From Pseudomonas viridiflava (GTDB taxonomy: Bacteria; Pseudomonadota; Gammaproteobacteria; Pseudomonadales; Pseudomonadaceae), in contig NZ_UWFN01000095.1 of the NCBI RefSeq assembly GCF_900602065.1, positions 62,001 through 126,000 of the forward strand: a stretch of 64,000 bases of DNA, read 5' to 3'. A program made the position numbers and the translations under genes. This document shows, piece after piece, positions 1 to 11,983 of the stretch (within the stretch, counting starts at the first letter, position 1; every line of letters begins with the position of its first letter). Below the pieces are notes generated by a model, which did no database searches, was not told the DNA's origin, and was given only the letters and a program-made list of their open reading frames with translations.

Positions 1-1919
<1,919 letters not shown>

Positions 1920-1923
<4 letters not shown>

Positions 1924-2375
1924 AGGATCAAATCACGTAATTCATCAGGCATCGCGCCAGGTTGTTGAATGGCCGCAAGATCCGCATCAGCAAGAGCGTT
2001 CCAGGCGTCCTCGTCCCACAGTTGAAACTTATTAAGCTGGCCCACCAGCATCACGCGCTTATCCAACTTGGCGTATTCGCGAAGGCGCGGCGGTACCAGA
2101 AAACGCCCACTGCCATCCAGCTCCAGATCAACCGCGTTACCAATCAGCAAACGCTGCAAGCGACGGTTCTCTTCGCGGAAGGTAGCAAGCTCACGCAATT
2201 TCGCCTCGATCAGCTCCCATTCAGAAAGCGGGTAGAGACATAAACAAGGGTCAACGGCATCAATGGTCACGATAAGCTGGCCGGCGCTACGCGAATCCAA
2301 CTCGTCACGGTACCGGCTCGGCATAGCGAGACGGCCCTTTGCATCGAGATTGATTGCGTTTGCACCACGAAACAC
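1920..2375 (-). CDS. mraZ: Transcriptional regulator MraZ
   Basis: DNA-binding regulator at the head of the division and cell-wall cluster; in characterised bacteria it represses its own operon by binding repeated boxes in the promoter. 151 residues with two AbrB-like halves: '[20 protein letters not shown]' at the N-terminus and the second '[20 protein letters not shown]' near residue 83, each with the conserved DxxGR signature. The start is GTG with GGAG about 9 nt upstream. Three AAGTGG boxes at 10-bp spacing lie directly upstream, supporting autoregulation. Confidence 0.97.
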
Positions 2376-2416
2376 AGGCGCTTTCTCCGAATTCTAACTT
2401 TTTGCGTTAAAAAAAC

Positions 2417-2442
2417 CCACTTCACGCCACTTTCTGCCACTT
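2417..2442 (-). promoter_or_regulatory. MraZ operator: three direct repeats at 10-bp spacing
   Basis: On the minus strand AAGTGG occurs three times at exact 10-bp steps (plus-strand CCACTT at 2417-2422, 2427-2432 and 2437-2442). This fits the known MraZ target of GTGG/TGGG repeats separated by about one helical turn. The boxes lie just downstream of the -10 element, where a bound oligomer would block transcription. Confidence 0.8.
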
Positions 2443-2448
2443 GCGCAC

Positions 2449-2478
2449 ACTATAGGAACCCGCCCACTCCACAGTCAA
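2449..2478 (-). promoter_or_regulatory. Sigma-70 promoter of the mraZ operon
   Basis: A minus-strand -35 element TTGACT (2473-2478) and -10 element TATAGT (2449-2454) are separated by 18 bp. Transcription would start near 2442, inside the MraZ boxes. Position and element quality make this the main mra promoter. Confidence 0.8.
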
Positions 2479-2680
2479 GGCACGGTCTTAAGGAAAACCC
2501 TTACAGAACTGGGATTTAGGTGCGATATCGGACGGTTAGCGCGAATTTCGAGAGGGGTCTTACGGAAAAATCCGACACAGCACAGAAGGCTGCGCAACGA
2601 ACTTAAAGTAATTTGTGAAGTTTAAGATTTTTTTGATATTACGAGGGGGTGTGATGCTGCTGAAACGAGAGGGGATAAAA
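2479..2680. other. Intergenic region between mraZ promoter and rnpB
   Basis: About 200 bp without a convincing gene. It is A+T-richer than its surroundings, with a T-run near 2628. No terminator with a clear stem or second promoter was recognised. Confidence 0.5.
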
Positions 2681-2681
2681 A

Positions 2682-3043
2682 GGTGGAGAGTCGATCTGTA
2701 AGCCGGGTTCTGTCGAGGACAGTCATTCCTCTACGACGGCCATCACTGGACGTCTTTAGCAACCTACCCGGTTCCAGCGCGGGCCACGCCTAGGAACCCT
2801 ATTTGGTCTTGCTCCGAGTGGGGTTTACCTTGACCACGAACTGTTGCCAGACGTGCGGTGCGCTCTTACCGCACCTTTTCACCCTTACCGGCGCCGAAGC
2901 GCTTAGGCGGTTATTTTCTGTGGCACTTTCCGTAGGCTCACGCCTCCCAGGCGTTACCTGGCACTCCGCCCTATGGAGCCCGGACTTTCCTCCCCCCCTT
3001 AATCGCGAACAATAAGAGGCAGCGACTGTCCAATCGACTCTCC
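2682..3043 (-). ncRNA. rnpB: RNase P RNA, bacterial type A
   Basis: Catalytic RNA that removes the 5' leader from pre-tRNAs. Hallmarks on the minus strand: 5' 'GGAGAGTCGATTGGACAGTC', 'GAGGAAAGTCCGGGCTCCAT' (conserved region CR-I), the GCGCC/GGTGAAAAGGTG block, 'AACCGGGTAGGTTGCTAAAG', and the 3' 'AGAACCCGGCTTACAGATCG'. The 5' and 3' ends pair (AGAGTCGAT with ATCGACTCT) to form P1. A T-run follows the 3' end at about 2677-2681. Ends are estimates from the P1 helix. Confidence 0.97.
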
Positions 3044-3050
3044 GCCGACA

Positions 3051-3079
3051 AGGTTAGCGGCACAACCCACTCAGAACAA
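3051..3079 (-). promoter_or_regulatory. Candidate sigma-70 promoter of rnpB
   Basis: Minus-strand TTGTTC (3074-3079) and TAACCT (3051-3056) are separated by 17 bp, placing the start 7-9 nt downstream at the inferred 5' end of RNase P RNA. Confidence 0.55.
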
Positions 3080-3113
3080 GCTTTAAAACGTCGCAGACCT
3101 GCGCCGCAGGGAT

Positions 3114-3986
3114 TTATTCGCCCTTTTGCTTGTCCAGCGCCACCTGATAAAGCAGATTCTTACGCACACCGGTAATTTCCGCCGCCAGTGCAGCTGCACG
3201 CTTGAGCGGCATTTCCTTGAGCAGCAGGTCCAGCACACGTCGAGCTTCGCTACCGATAACGTCTTCATCCTCGGGCTCGGTCCAGCCCGCAACCAACACT
3301 ACGCACTCACCACGCTGTTGATTGCTGTCGCTTTCTACAAACTCCCGCAGCTCTGCCAACGGCAAACCTTTGAGTGTTTCAAATGTTTTGGTCAGTTCGC
3401 GAGCCAGCAGTGCGGGACGCTGCCCACCGAATACCAATTCAAGATCCTGCAGGCATTCAAGAATCCGATGCGGTGCCTCATAAAAAATCAGCGTACGCGG
3501 CTCTTCCTTGATTAACTCCAGTCGAGCACGACGCCCCACCGCCTTGGCAGGCAGGAAGCCCTCAAAGATGAACCGGTCAGACGGCAGCCCTGCCGCTGAC
3601 AACGCAGCGATCAATGCGCAAGCACCCGGCACGGGCACTACAGCGATACCAGCGGCACGCGCTTGCCGAACCAGGTGATAGCCCGGATCAGAGATCAGCG
3701 GCGTTCCCGCATCCGAGATCAGCGCTACGTTATCGCCCGCGAGCAAGCGGGTGATAAAACGACTGCCTTCTTCACGCTCGTTATGCTCATGACACGCAGC
3801 CAGCGGAGTAGAAATACCAAAATGCTGCATCAATCGTGAAGAGTGACGCGTATCCTCGGCAGCGATCAGCGCCACCTCGCGCAACACCTTCAACGCCCGC
3901 ACGCTCATGTCATCCAGATTGCCGATTGGCGTGGCCACTACATAAAGCGAGCCCGCGGCGGAATTCAAAGCAACTGGAGCAGTCAA
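3114..3986 (-). CDS. rsmI: 16S rRNA (cytidine1402-2'-O)-methyltransferase RsmI
   Basis: Methylates the 2'-O of C1402 of 16S rRNA, the same nucleotide that RsmH modifies. 290 residues of the tetrapyrrole-methylase (SAM) fold: 'GSLYVVATPIGNLDDMSVRA' at the N-terminus, 'AEDTRHSSRL', 'ALISDAGTPLISDPGYHLV' near residue 88, and 'FYEAPHRILECLQDL' near residue 168. The start is TTG with GAGG 8 nt upstream; no ATG or GTG fits in frame. Divergent from lpoA, as in many gammaproteobacteria. Confidence 0.95.
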   Translation of the reverse strand: MTAPVALNSAAGSLYVVATPIGNLDDMSVRALKVLREVALIAAEDTRHSSRLMQHFGISTPLAACHEHNEREEGSRFITRLLAGDNVALISDAGTPLISDPGYHLVRQARAAGIAVVPVPGACALIAALSAAGLPSDRFIFEGFLPAKAVGRRARLELIKEEPRTLIFYEAPHRILECLQDLELVFGGQRPALLARELTKTFETLKGLPLAELREFVESDSNQQRGECVVLVAGWTEPEDEDVIGSEARRVLDLLLKEMPLKRAAALAAEITGVRKNLLYQVALDKQKGE

Positions 3987-4272
3987 AGCGCAGACCTCAT
4001 GATTTGTTACCCTTTAAGGGTGAAGGTCATCATTGTACAGACTACAACCGCGACCAATGACCCACAGACCTATGGAAGACTTGAAAAAAGGGAGGAAAAG
4101 TCATGATTGGCGCCCGATACCTGTCAGCGCAACACTCTCATTTGGACTGTATTGCCCCGTTTAATCGGGCACTACCGCCTATATCAGCGCTTTAAATGTT
4201 AACGACGTCGCACCCATGCCAGTGCTTGGGTACAATTCCCCGCTAATTTGCTCGAGTATCAGGAACATACAC

Positions 4273-6087
4273 ATGATCGCTTGCCTGCGGCTGTTCTCTG
4301 CCCTCTGCCTTGCTGCCCTGTTGGCGGCTTGTGCCAGCTCGCCCTCGTCCAGCCTTGGCGAACTTCCACGCACCCCTGACGCCAGCATCGAGCAATTGCT
4401 CGACCAGGCGGCCAGCGCAAAAACGCCGGATCAGGCAGCCCTGCTCCGACTCAGCGCTGCGGACATGGCCAATCGGCAGAACAATCCTGGCCGCGCGGCG
4501 CAAATCCTTGCGCAAGTGCAGATAGAATTGCTCAAGCCAGGCCAACAGGTCTTTGCCGCTACCCTCGACGCCGAACTGGCGATGGGGCGTAATCAACCAA
4601 AAGCCGCACTGACCGCGCTCAGCCACCCAAGCCTGCAGCGTCTGGGCGAGCTGTCTGTTGAACAGCAGATTCGTACCCACACGGTCCGCGCCCGCGCACT
4701 CGAAGCCGATGGCCAGGTTCTACCTGCTATCAGCGAGCGTGTCTTCGTTGGCCCGCTTCTCCAGGGGAACGACCTCAGCACCAACAATGACGCGATCTGG
4801 AAACTGGTCGCGGCGCTGCCTCCAGAGCAGTTGCAAAGTACTGCAACCGACGATATGGGCGGCTGGCTGAGCCTCGCGCGCAGCATCAAAGGTGCTGGCA
4901 CACTTGAGCAACAACAAGCCGCCATTGATACCTGGAAAGCACAAAACCCTAAACATCCTGCTGCCATCCAGCTGCCTGCGACACTGGCGCAACTGCGTGC
5001 GCTGACCAGCGAGCCGCTTACCAAAATCGCCCTGCTACTGCCTCAGGAAGGCCCGCTCGCGGCGGTCGCCAAAGCATTGCGCGAAGGCTTCATGGCCGCT
5101 CACTATCAAGCTCAGCAAGCCGGCCAGAACCCTCCTGCAATTCAGGTCTTCGACAGCTCTCGCCTGACCTCGATGGATGAGTTCTACCGCCAGGCTCAGG
5201 CAGCAGGTGTGCAACTGGTCGTAGGCCCACTGGAAAAACCATTGGTCAAACAACTCAGCAGCCGCCCGCAGCTACCTATCACCACCCTCGCGCTCAACTA
5301 CAGCGACACAGGGCCTGAAGGCCCGCAGCAACTGTTCCAGTTCGGCCTTTCCGCAGAAGACGAAGCCCGTGAAGTTGCCCGACGCGCTTGGGCTGACGGC
5401 AAACGCAGCGCGGTTGCCATGGTACCTAAAGGCGAATGGGGTGATCGGGTTCTCGACGCTTTCCGCCAGAGCTGGCAAGCCAAAGGCGGCAAGTTGATTG
5501 CCGCAGAACACGTCGACCAGCCAGTTGCTTTGGCGCAGCAAGTTGCCGACCTGTTCCAGCTGCGCAATAGCGAAGGCCGTGCACAACGACTGCAGAGCAC
5601 CGTAGGCACACAAGTTGCCGCGCAGCCAACGCGTCGCCAGGACATCGACTTCATGTTCCTTGCCGCCACGCCACAACAGGCTCAGCAGATCAAGCCGACC
5701 ATGGTCTTCCAGTACGCCGGCGATGTTCCGGTCTACGCCACATCGCACCTGTTCACCAACAGCAACGATCACGCGCAGTACATGGATCTGAATGGCGTAC
5801 GCTTCTGCGAAACCCCATGGCTGCTTGAAGCCAATGATCCGCTGCGTCAGCAAGTCATCGCCCAATGGCCTCAAGCGTCCGGCAGTCTGGGCCGCCTTTA
5901 TGCGATGGGTGTCGACGCCTACCGCCTGGCACCACGCCTGGGCCAACTGAAAACCATGCCTGAAAGCCGCATCGATGGCCTGTCCGGCAGCTTGAGCGTC
6001 AACCCGGCTCGCCGTGTGGAACGCCAACTGCCTTGGGCTGAATTCGTTGACGGTAAAATCCAGCGTCTTCCGGATACCGCTCAGTAA
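4273..6087 (+). CDS. lpoA: Penicillin-binding protein activator LpoA (outer-membrane lipoprotein)
   Basis: Outer-membrane lipoprotein that reaches through the periplasm to stimulate the bifunctional synthase PBP1A. 604 residues: lipoprotein signal with lipobox 'LAACASSPSS' (Cys at about residue 19), an N-terminal TPR-like helical domain, then a periplasmic-binding-protein-like C-terminal domain from about residue 250 ('LTKIALLLPQEGPLAAVAKA'). An upstream in-frame ATG at 4216 would bury the signal peptide, so 4273 is chosen. The stop is followed directly by the yraN ATG. Order rsmI / lpoA-yraN-SIS protein-BON lipoprotein matches E. coli yraL-lpoA-yraN-diaA-dolP. Confidence 0.93.
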   Translation: MIACLRLFSALCLAALLAACASSPSSSLGELPRTPDASIEQLLDQAASAKTPDQAALLRLSAADMANRQNNPGRAAQILAQVQIELLKPGQQVFAATLDAELAMGRNQPKAALTALSHPSLQRLGELSVEQQIRTHTVRARALEADGQVLPAISERVFVGPLLQGNDLSTNNDAIWKLVAALPPEQLQSTATDDMGGWLSLARSIKGAGTLEQQQAAIDTWKAQNPKHPAAIQLPATLAQLRALTSEPLTKIALLLPQEGPLAAVAKALREGFMAAHYQAQQAGQNPPAIQVFDSSRLTSMDEFYRQAQAAGVQLVVGPLEKPLVKQLSSRPQLPITTLALNYSDTGPEGPQQLFQFGLSAEDEAREVARRAWADGKRSAVAMVPKGEWGDRVLDAFRQSWQAKGGKLIAAEHVDQPVALAQQVADLFQLRNSEGRAQRLQSTVGTQVAAQPTRRQDIDFMFLAATPQQAQQIKPTMVFQYAGDVPVYATSHLFTNSNDHAQYMDLNGVRFCETPWLLEANDPLRQQVIAQWPQASGSLGRLYAMGVDAYRLAPRLGQLKTMPESRIDGLSGSLSVNPARRVERQLPWAEFVDGKIQRLPDTAQ

Positions 6088-6459
6088 ATGTCCGGCAACA
6101 CCCGTCAAATCGCAGGGCGCGAGGCTGAAGCCTGCGCCCTGCGGCATTTACAGCAGCAGGGATTGCAGCTGATTGCACAGAACTGGTTGTGCAAACGCGG
6201 CGAGCTTGATCTGGTCATGCTCGACGGGGATACAGTAGTATTCGTCGAAGTTCGCTACCGCCGCCATTCAACATGGGGCGGAGCTCTGGAAAGTGTTGAT
6301 TTTCGCAAGCAGCAAAAGCTGGTTCTGGCGGCACAATTGTTCCTGCAGAACGAAACACAATGGTCTGATGCTGCATGCCGCTTTGACGTCGTTGCCATTG
6401 AGGGTGATCCGCTTGACGGTCCACCCTTGAACTGGATAAAGCATGCATTCGAAAGCTGA
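6088..6459 (+). CDS. yraN: UPF0102 family protein YraN (endonuclease-like fold)
   Basis: Member of the UPF0102/YraN family, predicted to have a restriction-endonuclease-like fold; biological role not settled. 123 residues, family size. Conserved pieces: 'GREAEACALRHLQQQG' at the N-terminus, 'KRGELDLVMLDGDTVVFVEV' near residue 38 with the E-x-D-x(n)-V-x-V-E-V pattern of PD-(D/E)XK folds, and 'KLVLAAQLFL'. It begins on the base after the lpoA stop, so it is translationally linked to it. Confidence 0.93.
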   Translation: MSGNTRQIAGREAEACALRHLQQQGLQLIAQNWLCKRGELDLVMLDGDTVVFVEVRYRRHSTWGGALESVDFRKQQKLVLAAQLFLQNETQWSDAACRFDVVAIEGDPLDGPPLNWIKHAFES

Positions 6460-7805
<1,346 letters not shown>

Positions 7806-7827
7806 CACCAGCCATCCTGCACACATG

Positions 7828-7857
7828 AAAAAGGCGACCCTGAGGTCGCCTTTTTTT
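7828..7857. terminator. Bidirectional rho-independent terminator between dolP and sspB
   Basis: A 7-bp GC stem (GGCGACC 7833-7839 with GGTCGCC 7844-7850) with loop CTGA, flanked by an A-run on the left and seven Ts on the right. It can serve both convergent operons. Confidence 0.92.
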
Positions 7858-7870
7858 GTGCGCGAGACGT

Positions 7871-8284
7871 TTACTTCACCACTTTCAGACTCGGCCGACC
7901 GCTAGGACGCGGCGGTTCGGTGCCCGGTGGCGGAAGATCATCATCCGGATCAACACTGTCATCATCCTCGAAAGGAGGCTCCAGCTCGAAAACCATACCC
8001 TGACCATTCTCACGGGCATAAATACCCAGAATGGCCCCTACAGGGACGTACAAGGTATGCGGAACGCCGCCGAAGCGACCTTCAAAACTGACAGCGTCAT
8101 TATCCATGTGCAAATGACGCACGGCAGACGGAGAAACGTTCAGGACAATCTGCCCATCATTGGCAAACCCTTGCGGGACCTGCACGGATGGGTATTCCGC
8201 ATTAACCAGCATATGCGGGGTGCAATCGTTATCGACGATCCACTCATAGAGAGCACGAATCAGATAAGGGCGACTGGAGTTCAT
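7871..8284 (-). CDS. sspB: ClpXP protease specificity-enhancing factor SspB
   Basis: Adaptor that delivers ssrA-tagged and other substrates to ClpXP. 137 residues: N-terminal substrate-binding domain ('RPYLIRALYEWIVDNDCTPH', 'LNVSPSAVRHLHMDND'), then an acidic and proline-rich disordered linker, ending in 'RPSLKVVK', which matches the ClpX-binding XB motif at the extreme C-terminus. The ATG at 8284 is used; a TTG one codon upstream is less likely. Directly downstream of sspA, as in other gammaproteobacteria. Confidence 0.95.
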   Translation of the reverse strand: MNSSRPYLIRALYEWIVDNDCTPHMLVNAEYPSVQVPQGFANDGQIVLNVSPSAVRHLHMDNDAVSFEGRFGGVPHTLYVPVGAILGIYARENGQGMVFELEPPFEDDDSVDPDDDLPPPGTEPPRPSGRPSLKVVK

Positions 8285-8301
8285 CAACGGCTCCTTAGGC
8301 C

Positions 8302-8919
8302 TTAGCGCATGTCACGTTCGGCAGCAGACAGGCTTGCCTGGAATGCCTCACGCGCAAACTGGCGCTCCATATAATCAAGCAACGGCTTGGCAGGCCGCGG
8401 CAACTCGATACCCAAGACAGGCAAACGCCAGAGTATGGGCAATAGACAGCAGTCAACCAGACTTTGCTCGTCACTGAGGAAAAAAGCTTTCTCGGCAAAG
8501 AGTGGTGAAACGCCGGTGAGGCTCTCACGCAACTCTTTGCGGGCCACCACACGAGCCGACTCCTTGCTGCGCGGATCCAGAATCAGGTCCACCTGAGCAC
8601 ACCAGTCTCGCTGAATCCGATGGATCAGCAAACGACTGTTGGCACGCGCCACTGGATAAACCGGCAGCAACGGTGGGTGCGGATAACGCTCATCCAGATA
8701 TTCCATCACCACAGTCGACTCGTACAACGCCAGATCACGATCAACCAGGGTTGGCACGCTGCCGTATGGGTTCACCTCAATCAACTTCGCCGGATGAGTC
8801 CCCGACACAACATCAATGATCTCGGCGCTGACACCTTTCTCGGCGAGCACAATGCGCACGCGGTGGGAATAGTGGTCGGCGGGGTCGGAGTAACAGGCCA
8901 ACCGATTGGTCACGCCCAT
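8302..8919 (-). CDS. sspA: Stringent starvation protein A (SspA)
   Basis: RNA-polymerase-associated protein of the glutathione-S-transferase fold that alters transcription under starvation and stress and lacks GST activity in E. coli. 205 residues: thioredoxin-like N-terminal half ('[20 protein letters not shown]', '[20 protein letters not shown]') and helical C-terminal half. The PHYSHR-type surface motif is visible here as 'DHYSHRVR'. Strong Shine-Dalgarno GAGGAGG ahead of the ATG. First gene of sspA-sspB, downstream of petC on the same strand. Confidence 0.94.
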   Translation of the reverse strand: MGVTNRLACYSDPADHYSHRVRIVLAEKGVSAEIIDVVSGTHPAKLIEVNPYGSVPTLVDRDLALYESTVVMEYLDERYPHPPLLPVYPVARANSRLLIHRIQRDWCAQVDLILDPRSKESARVVARKELRESLTGVSPLFAEKAFFLSDEQSLVDCCLLPILWRLPVLGIELPRPAKPLLDYMERQFAREAFQASLSAAERDMR

Positions 8920-9100
8920 GGCGGTCCTCCTCGCTTGTTGAATTTATCGAAATACACAAAAACGGAAACGCCCTCGGACGCCTCCGACGACAACCGCATT
9001 GAGGCAGTGGTCATCGCGGGCGACAAGATAGCTCATTTACGCACAGTAAATTCTGCAATCTTGCCGTCACAATCACTTTTGCCCTGCATTTGTCGCCTAA

Positions 9101-9120
9101 AGAGGCGCCCGAAGGCGCAG
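9101..9120 (-). terminator. Possible terminator hairpin after petC (UUCG tetraloop)
   Basis: GCGCC-UUCG-GGCGC on the minus strand (arms 9114-9118 and 9105-9109), followed by CTCTTTA. The stem is stable for its size but the T-run is short, so it may be a weak terminator or only an RNA-stabilising hairpin. Confidence 0.45.
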
Positions 9121-9143
9121 GTGTTACGTCAGCGTGACAAAGA

Positions 9144-9926
9144 TCAGTGGACGTCCTTCCAGTATTCGCGCTTGAGCAAGTAGGCAAAGACAAAGAAGAA
9201 AGCCAGATACAGCAACACGTACGTGCCTATACGCTGATGTTGCAGCTTCACCGGGTTAGCCGAATAAGCGAGGAAGGTCACCAGATTCTTGATCTTCTCG
9301 TCGAACTGGGCCTCATTCAGGGTGCCCGTATTGGGAACAATGGTCAGTTGATCGCAGGCTTCATGGGTCAACGGCGCACCGGTCAAAGGGTCGTACTGCT
9401 TCTTACCCTCTTCCACCACCTGAATCTGTTTGCACCCGATGATCTGTCGACCTTGCAGGCCAACCAGCACATTCGGCATGCCCACATTCGGGAAGACCGT
9501 ATTATTCACGCCCCATGGACGCGCCTTGTCCTCATAGAACGAACGCAGATAGCCATACAGCCAATCCGTCCCCCGAACCCGCGCCACCAGCGTCAGGTCT
9601 GGCGGCGCAGCGCCGAACCACGCCTTGGCGTCTGCAGACTGCATACCGATGTTCATGTGGTCGCCGATCTTGGCCCCCGTGAACACCAGTTTTTCCAGCA
9701 TTAACTCGTGCGGTATCCCCAAGTCATCTGCAACGCGCTCGTAACGCTGGAATTTAGCGCTGTGACAGCCCATGCAATAGTTGGCGAATGTCCGCGCACC
9801 GTCCTGCATAGCGGCCTGATCAGATACATCGATGTCGATGCTTTCCAGCTCGGGACCACCATGTTCCGCAGCAAAAGACAGCATCGGCAGAGCCGCAAGA
9901 ATCAGTACAGCCAATAGCTTTTTCAT
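9144..9926 (-). CDS. petC: Ubiquinol-cytochrome c reductase, cytochrome c1 subunit
   Basis: Haem c subunit of the bc1 complex; passes electrons from the Rieske centre to soluble cytochrome c. 260 residues: Sec signal 'LAVLILAALPMLSFAAEHGG', haem-binding 'NYCMGCHSAKFQ' (CxxCH) near residue 52, axial-Met region 'NVGMPNVL', and a C-terminal membrane anchor 'TYVLLYLAFFFVFAYLLKRE'. The ATG shares one base with the petB stop (TGATG). Third gene of petA-petB-petC. Confidence 0.96.
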   Translation of the reverse strand: MKKLLAVLILAALPMLSFAAEHGGPELESIDIDVSDQAAMQDGARTFANYCMGCHSAKFQRYERVADDLGIPHELMLEKLVFTGAKIGDHMNIGMQSADAKAWFGAAPPDLTLVARVRGTDWLYGYLRSFYEDKARPWGVNNTVFPNVGMPNVLVGLQGRQIIGCKQIQVVEEGKKQYDPLTGAPLTHEACDQLTIVPNTGTLNEAQFDEKIKNLVTFLAYSANPVKLQHQRIGTYVLLYLAFFFVFAYLLKREYWKDVH

Positions 9927-11137
9927 CAGCCAGTCACCCTTTCTGGAACCGGTTTGGTCTTCTCGAGCCGGGTGTAAAACGGCATCAGAATGAAGTAGGC
10001 GAAGTACAGGAACGTACACACCTGCGACAGCAACGTGCGTCCAGGCGTAGGCGCAAGCACACCCAGCACACCAAGAATCACGAAGGACACGCAAAACACC
10101 AGTAACCAGATTTTGCTCAACCAGCCTTTGTAGCGCATCGATTTGACAGGGCTTCGGTCCAACCAGGGCAGCACAAACAACACCGCAATCGCAGCCCCCA
10201 TGGCCATCACCCCCATGAGCTTGTCGGGGATGGCACGCAGGATTGCGTAGAACGGCGTGAAGTACCAGACCGGCGCAATATGCTCAGGCGTCTTGAACGC
10301 ATTTGCCACCTCGAAGTTAGGCTTTTCGAGGAAGTAGCCACCCATTTCAGGGAAGAAGAACACGATGAAGCAGAACACGAAAAGGAACACCACGACGCCC
10401 ACGATATCCTTGACCGTGTAATACGGGTGGAAAGGAATGCCGTCCAGCGGAATGCCGTTTTCGTCTTTGTGCTTCTTGATATCGACGCCGTCCGGGTTGT
10501 TAGAACCCACCTCATGCAGCGCAAGAATGTGCAGCACAACCAGCCCCAGAACGACGATGGGCAGTGCAACCACATGCAGCGCAAAGAAGCGGTTCAGGGT
10601 AATACCGGAGATCAGGTAATCGCCGCGAATCCATTGCGTGAGGTCATCACCAATGACTGGAATGGCGCCGAAAAGCGAAATGATCACCTGCGCGCCCCAG
10701 TAAGACATCTGCCCCCAAGGCAGCAAATACCCCATGAAGGCCTCAGCCATCAGCGCCAGGTAAATCAGCATGCCGAAGATCCACACCAGCTCACGAGGCT
10801 TTTGATAAGAGCCATAAAGCAGGCCGCGGAACATGTGCATGTAAACGACAATGAAGAATGCCGAAGCACCGGTGGAATGCAGCAAGCGCAAAATCGAACC
10901 GTATTCGACATCGCGCATGATGTATTCAACGGAGGCGAACGCTTCTTCTGCAGACGGCGTGTAGCTCATCGTGAGCCAGACACCGGTCAGGATCTGATTG
11001 ACCAGCACTAGCAGGGCAAGGGAGCCGAAGAAGTAGAAGAAATTGAAGTTTTTTGGCGCGTAATACTTGCTGAGATGGTCTTCCCACATTTTGGTGGCGG
11101 GAAACCGTGCATCGACCCAATCCATAAACTTGCTCAT
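9926..11137 (-). CDS. petB: Ubiquinol-cytochrome c reductase, cytochrome b subunit
   Basis: Integral membrane di-haem subunit of the bc1 complex with the quinol oxidation and reduction sites. 403 residues with eight membrane segments. Visible: 'RLLHSTGASAFFIVVYMHMF' with haem-ligand His residues, 'MGYLLPWGQMSYWGAQVI', second His pair near 'NRFFALHVVALP', and the Qo motif, normally PEWY, here written 'IAPVWYFTPFYAIL' (PVWY). The ATG at 11137 overlaps the petA stop (TGATG); a GTG one codon upstream is an alternative. Confidence 0.96.
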   Translation of the reverse strand: MSKFMDWVDARFPATKMWEDHLSKYYAPKNFNFFYFFGSLALLVLVNQILTGVWLTMSYTPSAEEAFASVEYIMRDVEYGSILRLLHSTGASAFFIVVYMHMFRGLLYGSYQKPRELVWIFGMLIYLALMAEAFMGYLLPWGQMSYWGAQVIISLFGAIPVIGDDLTQWIRGDYLISGITLNRFFALHVVALPIVVLGLVVLHILALHEVGSNNPDGVDIKKHKDENGIPLDGIPFHPYYTVKDIVGVVVFLFVFCFIVFFFPEMGGYFLEKPNFEVANAFKTPEHIAPVWYFTPFYAILRAIPDKLMGVMAMGAAIAVLFVLPWLDRSPVKSMRYKGWLSKIWLLVFCVSFVILGVLGVLAPTPGRTLLSQVCTFLYFAYFILMPFYTRLEKTKPVPERVTG

Positions 11138-11730
11138 CACGCGCTCTCCTGATCGACGCCAATGACAATAATATTGTCCGACTCATAGGAATGCGGCGGC
11201 ACTGGCAGATTCAAAGGTGCAGGTTGAGCTTTGTAGACGCGGCCAGCGAGGTCGTAATGTGAGCCGTGACACGGACAGAAATAACCACCAACCCAATCCT
11301 TGCCCAGATCGGCTGGCGCTACTTCAGGACGGAAAGTCGGAGAACACCCCAAGTGGGTGCAGATACCGATCAACAGCAGAATTTCGGGCTTGATTGATCG
11401 TACAACGGGGTCAACGTAGGTGGGCTGGACCGAGCTCTTCGATTCGGGATCTGATAACTGGCCTGCGATCTTGCCAAGGTTGCCCAATATTTCTTCGGTA
11501 CGACGAACGATAAAGACCGGCTGACCGCGCCACTCAGCAATCATCTGCTGCCCTGCTTCGATCTTGCTGATGTTCACCTTGACCGGTGCGCCCGCGGCTT
11601 TCGCCTTGGCACTGGGGAACCATGACCCTACGAACGGGACCGCAGCCCCCACCGCTCCTGCTGCACCAACCACAGATGTGGCTGCCACGAGGAAGCGACG
11701 CCGGCCTGCATTCACGCCGTCATTGCTCAT
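11137..11730 (-). CDS. petA: Ubiquinol-cytochrome c reductase, Rieske iron-sulfur subunit
   Basis: [2Fe-2S] subunit of the bc1 complex. 197 residues: twin-arginine-type N-terminus 'GRRRFLVAATSVVGAAGAVG' that serves as the membrane anchor, hinge, and cluster domain with 'CTHLGCSP' and 'CPCHGSHYDLAGR' supplying two Cys and two His ligands. The ATG at 11730 (MSNDG) is chosen over one five codons upstream. First gene of petABC; transcription continues into petB and petC. Confidence 0.96.
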   Translation of the reverse strand: MSNDGVNAGRRRFLVAATSVVGAAGAVGAAVPFVGSWFPSAKAKAAGAPVKVNISKIEAGQQMIAEWRGQPVFIVRRTEEILGNLGKIAGQLSDPESKSSVQPTYVDPVVRSIKPEILLLIGICTHLGCSPTFRPEVAPADLGKDWVGGYFCPCHGSHYDLAGRVYKAQPAPLNLPVPPHSYESDNIIVIGVDQESA

Positions 11731-11927
11731 TCCGTCCTCTCCCATCAGCTATGTGGCCTGTTCGATCAGGCGTCTAATTTGAAAATTTAAGTATCTAAAT
11801 TTTGCCGAATGGTAAATAGAAACCCTTCAAACTACAAGGGCATTACTTTTCCCGAAAAGCCGAAGGCCTTGTAATCCGGGGCCTGCGCGGAATGAGTCAC
11901 GTTGTCACATGTATAATAGACGCCCAC

Positions 11928-11967
11928 AAAAAAACGCCCAGCTCCGTGAGGAGGCTGGGCGTTCTTT
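11928..11967. terminator. Rho-independent terminator after rpsI
   Basis: A 9-bp stem (ACGCCCAGC 11934-11942 with GCTGGGCGT 11954-11962). A seven-base A-run on the left gives the minus-strand U-tract for rplM-rpsI; five Ts on the right could also stop plus-strand transcripts. Confidence 0.9.
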
Positions 11968-11983
11968 TTGAACGAAGTGCGAA

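Noticed and set aside
4216..4272. Longer start for lpoA at 4216
   Set aside because: It would place 19 residues ahead of the lipoprotein signal peptide and destroy export; the ATG at 4273 starts exactly at the signal.
5272..6147. 291-codon minus-strand frame inside lpoA
   Set aside because: Lies within lpoA, which has a signal peptide, lipobox and conserved context.
11912..11917. Consensus TATAAT on the plus strand
   Set aside because: It points into the rpsI terminator with no plus-strand gene behind it and no -35 at proper spacing.
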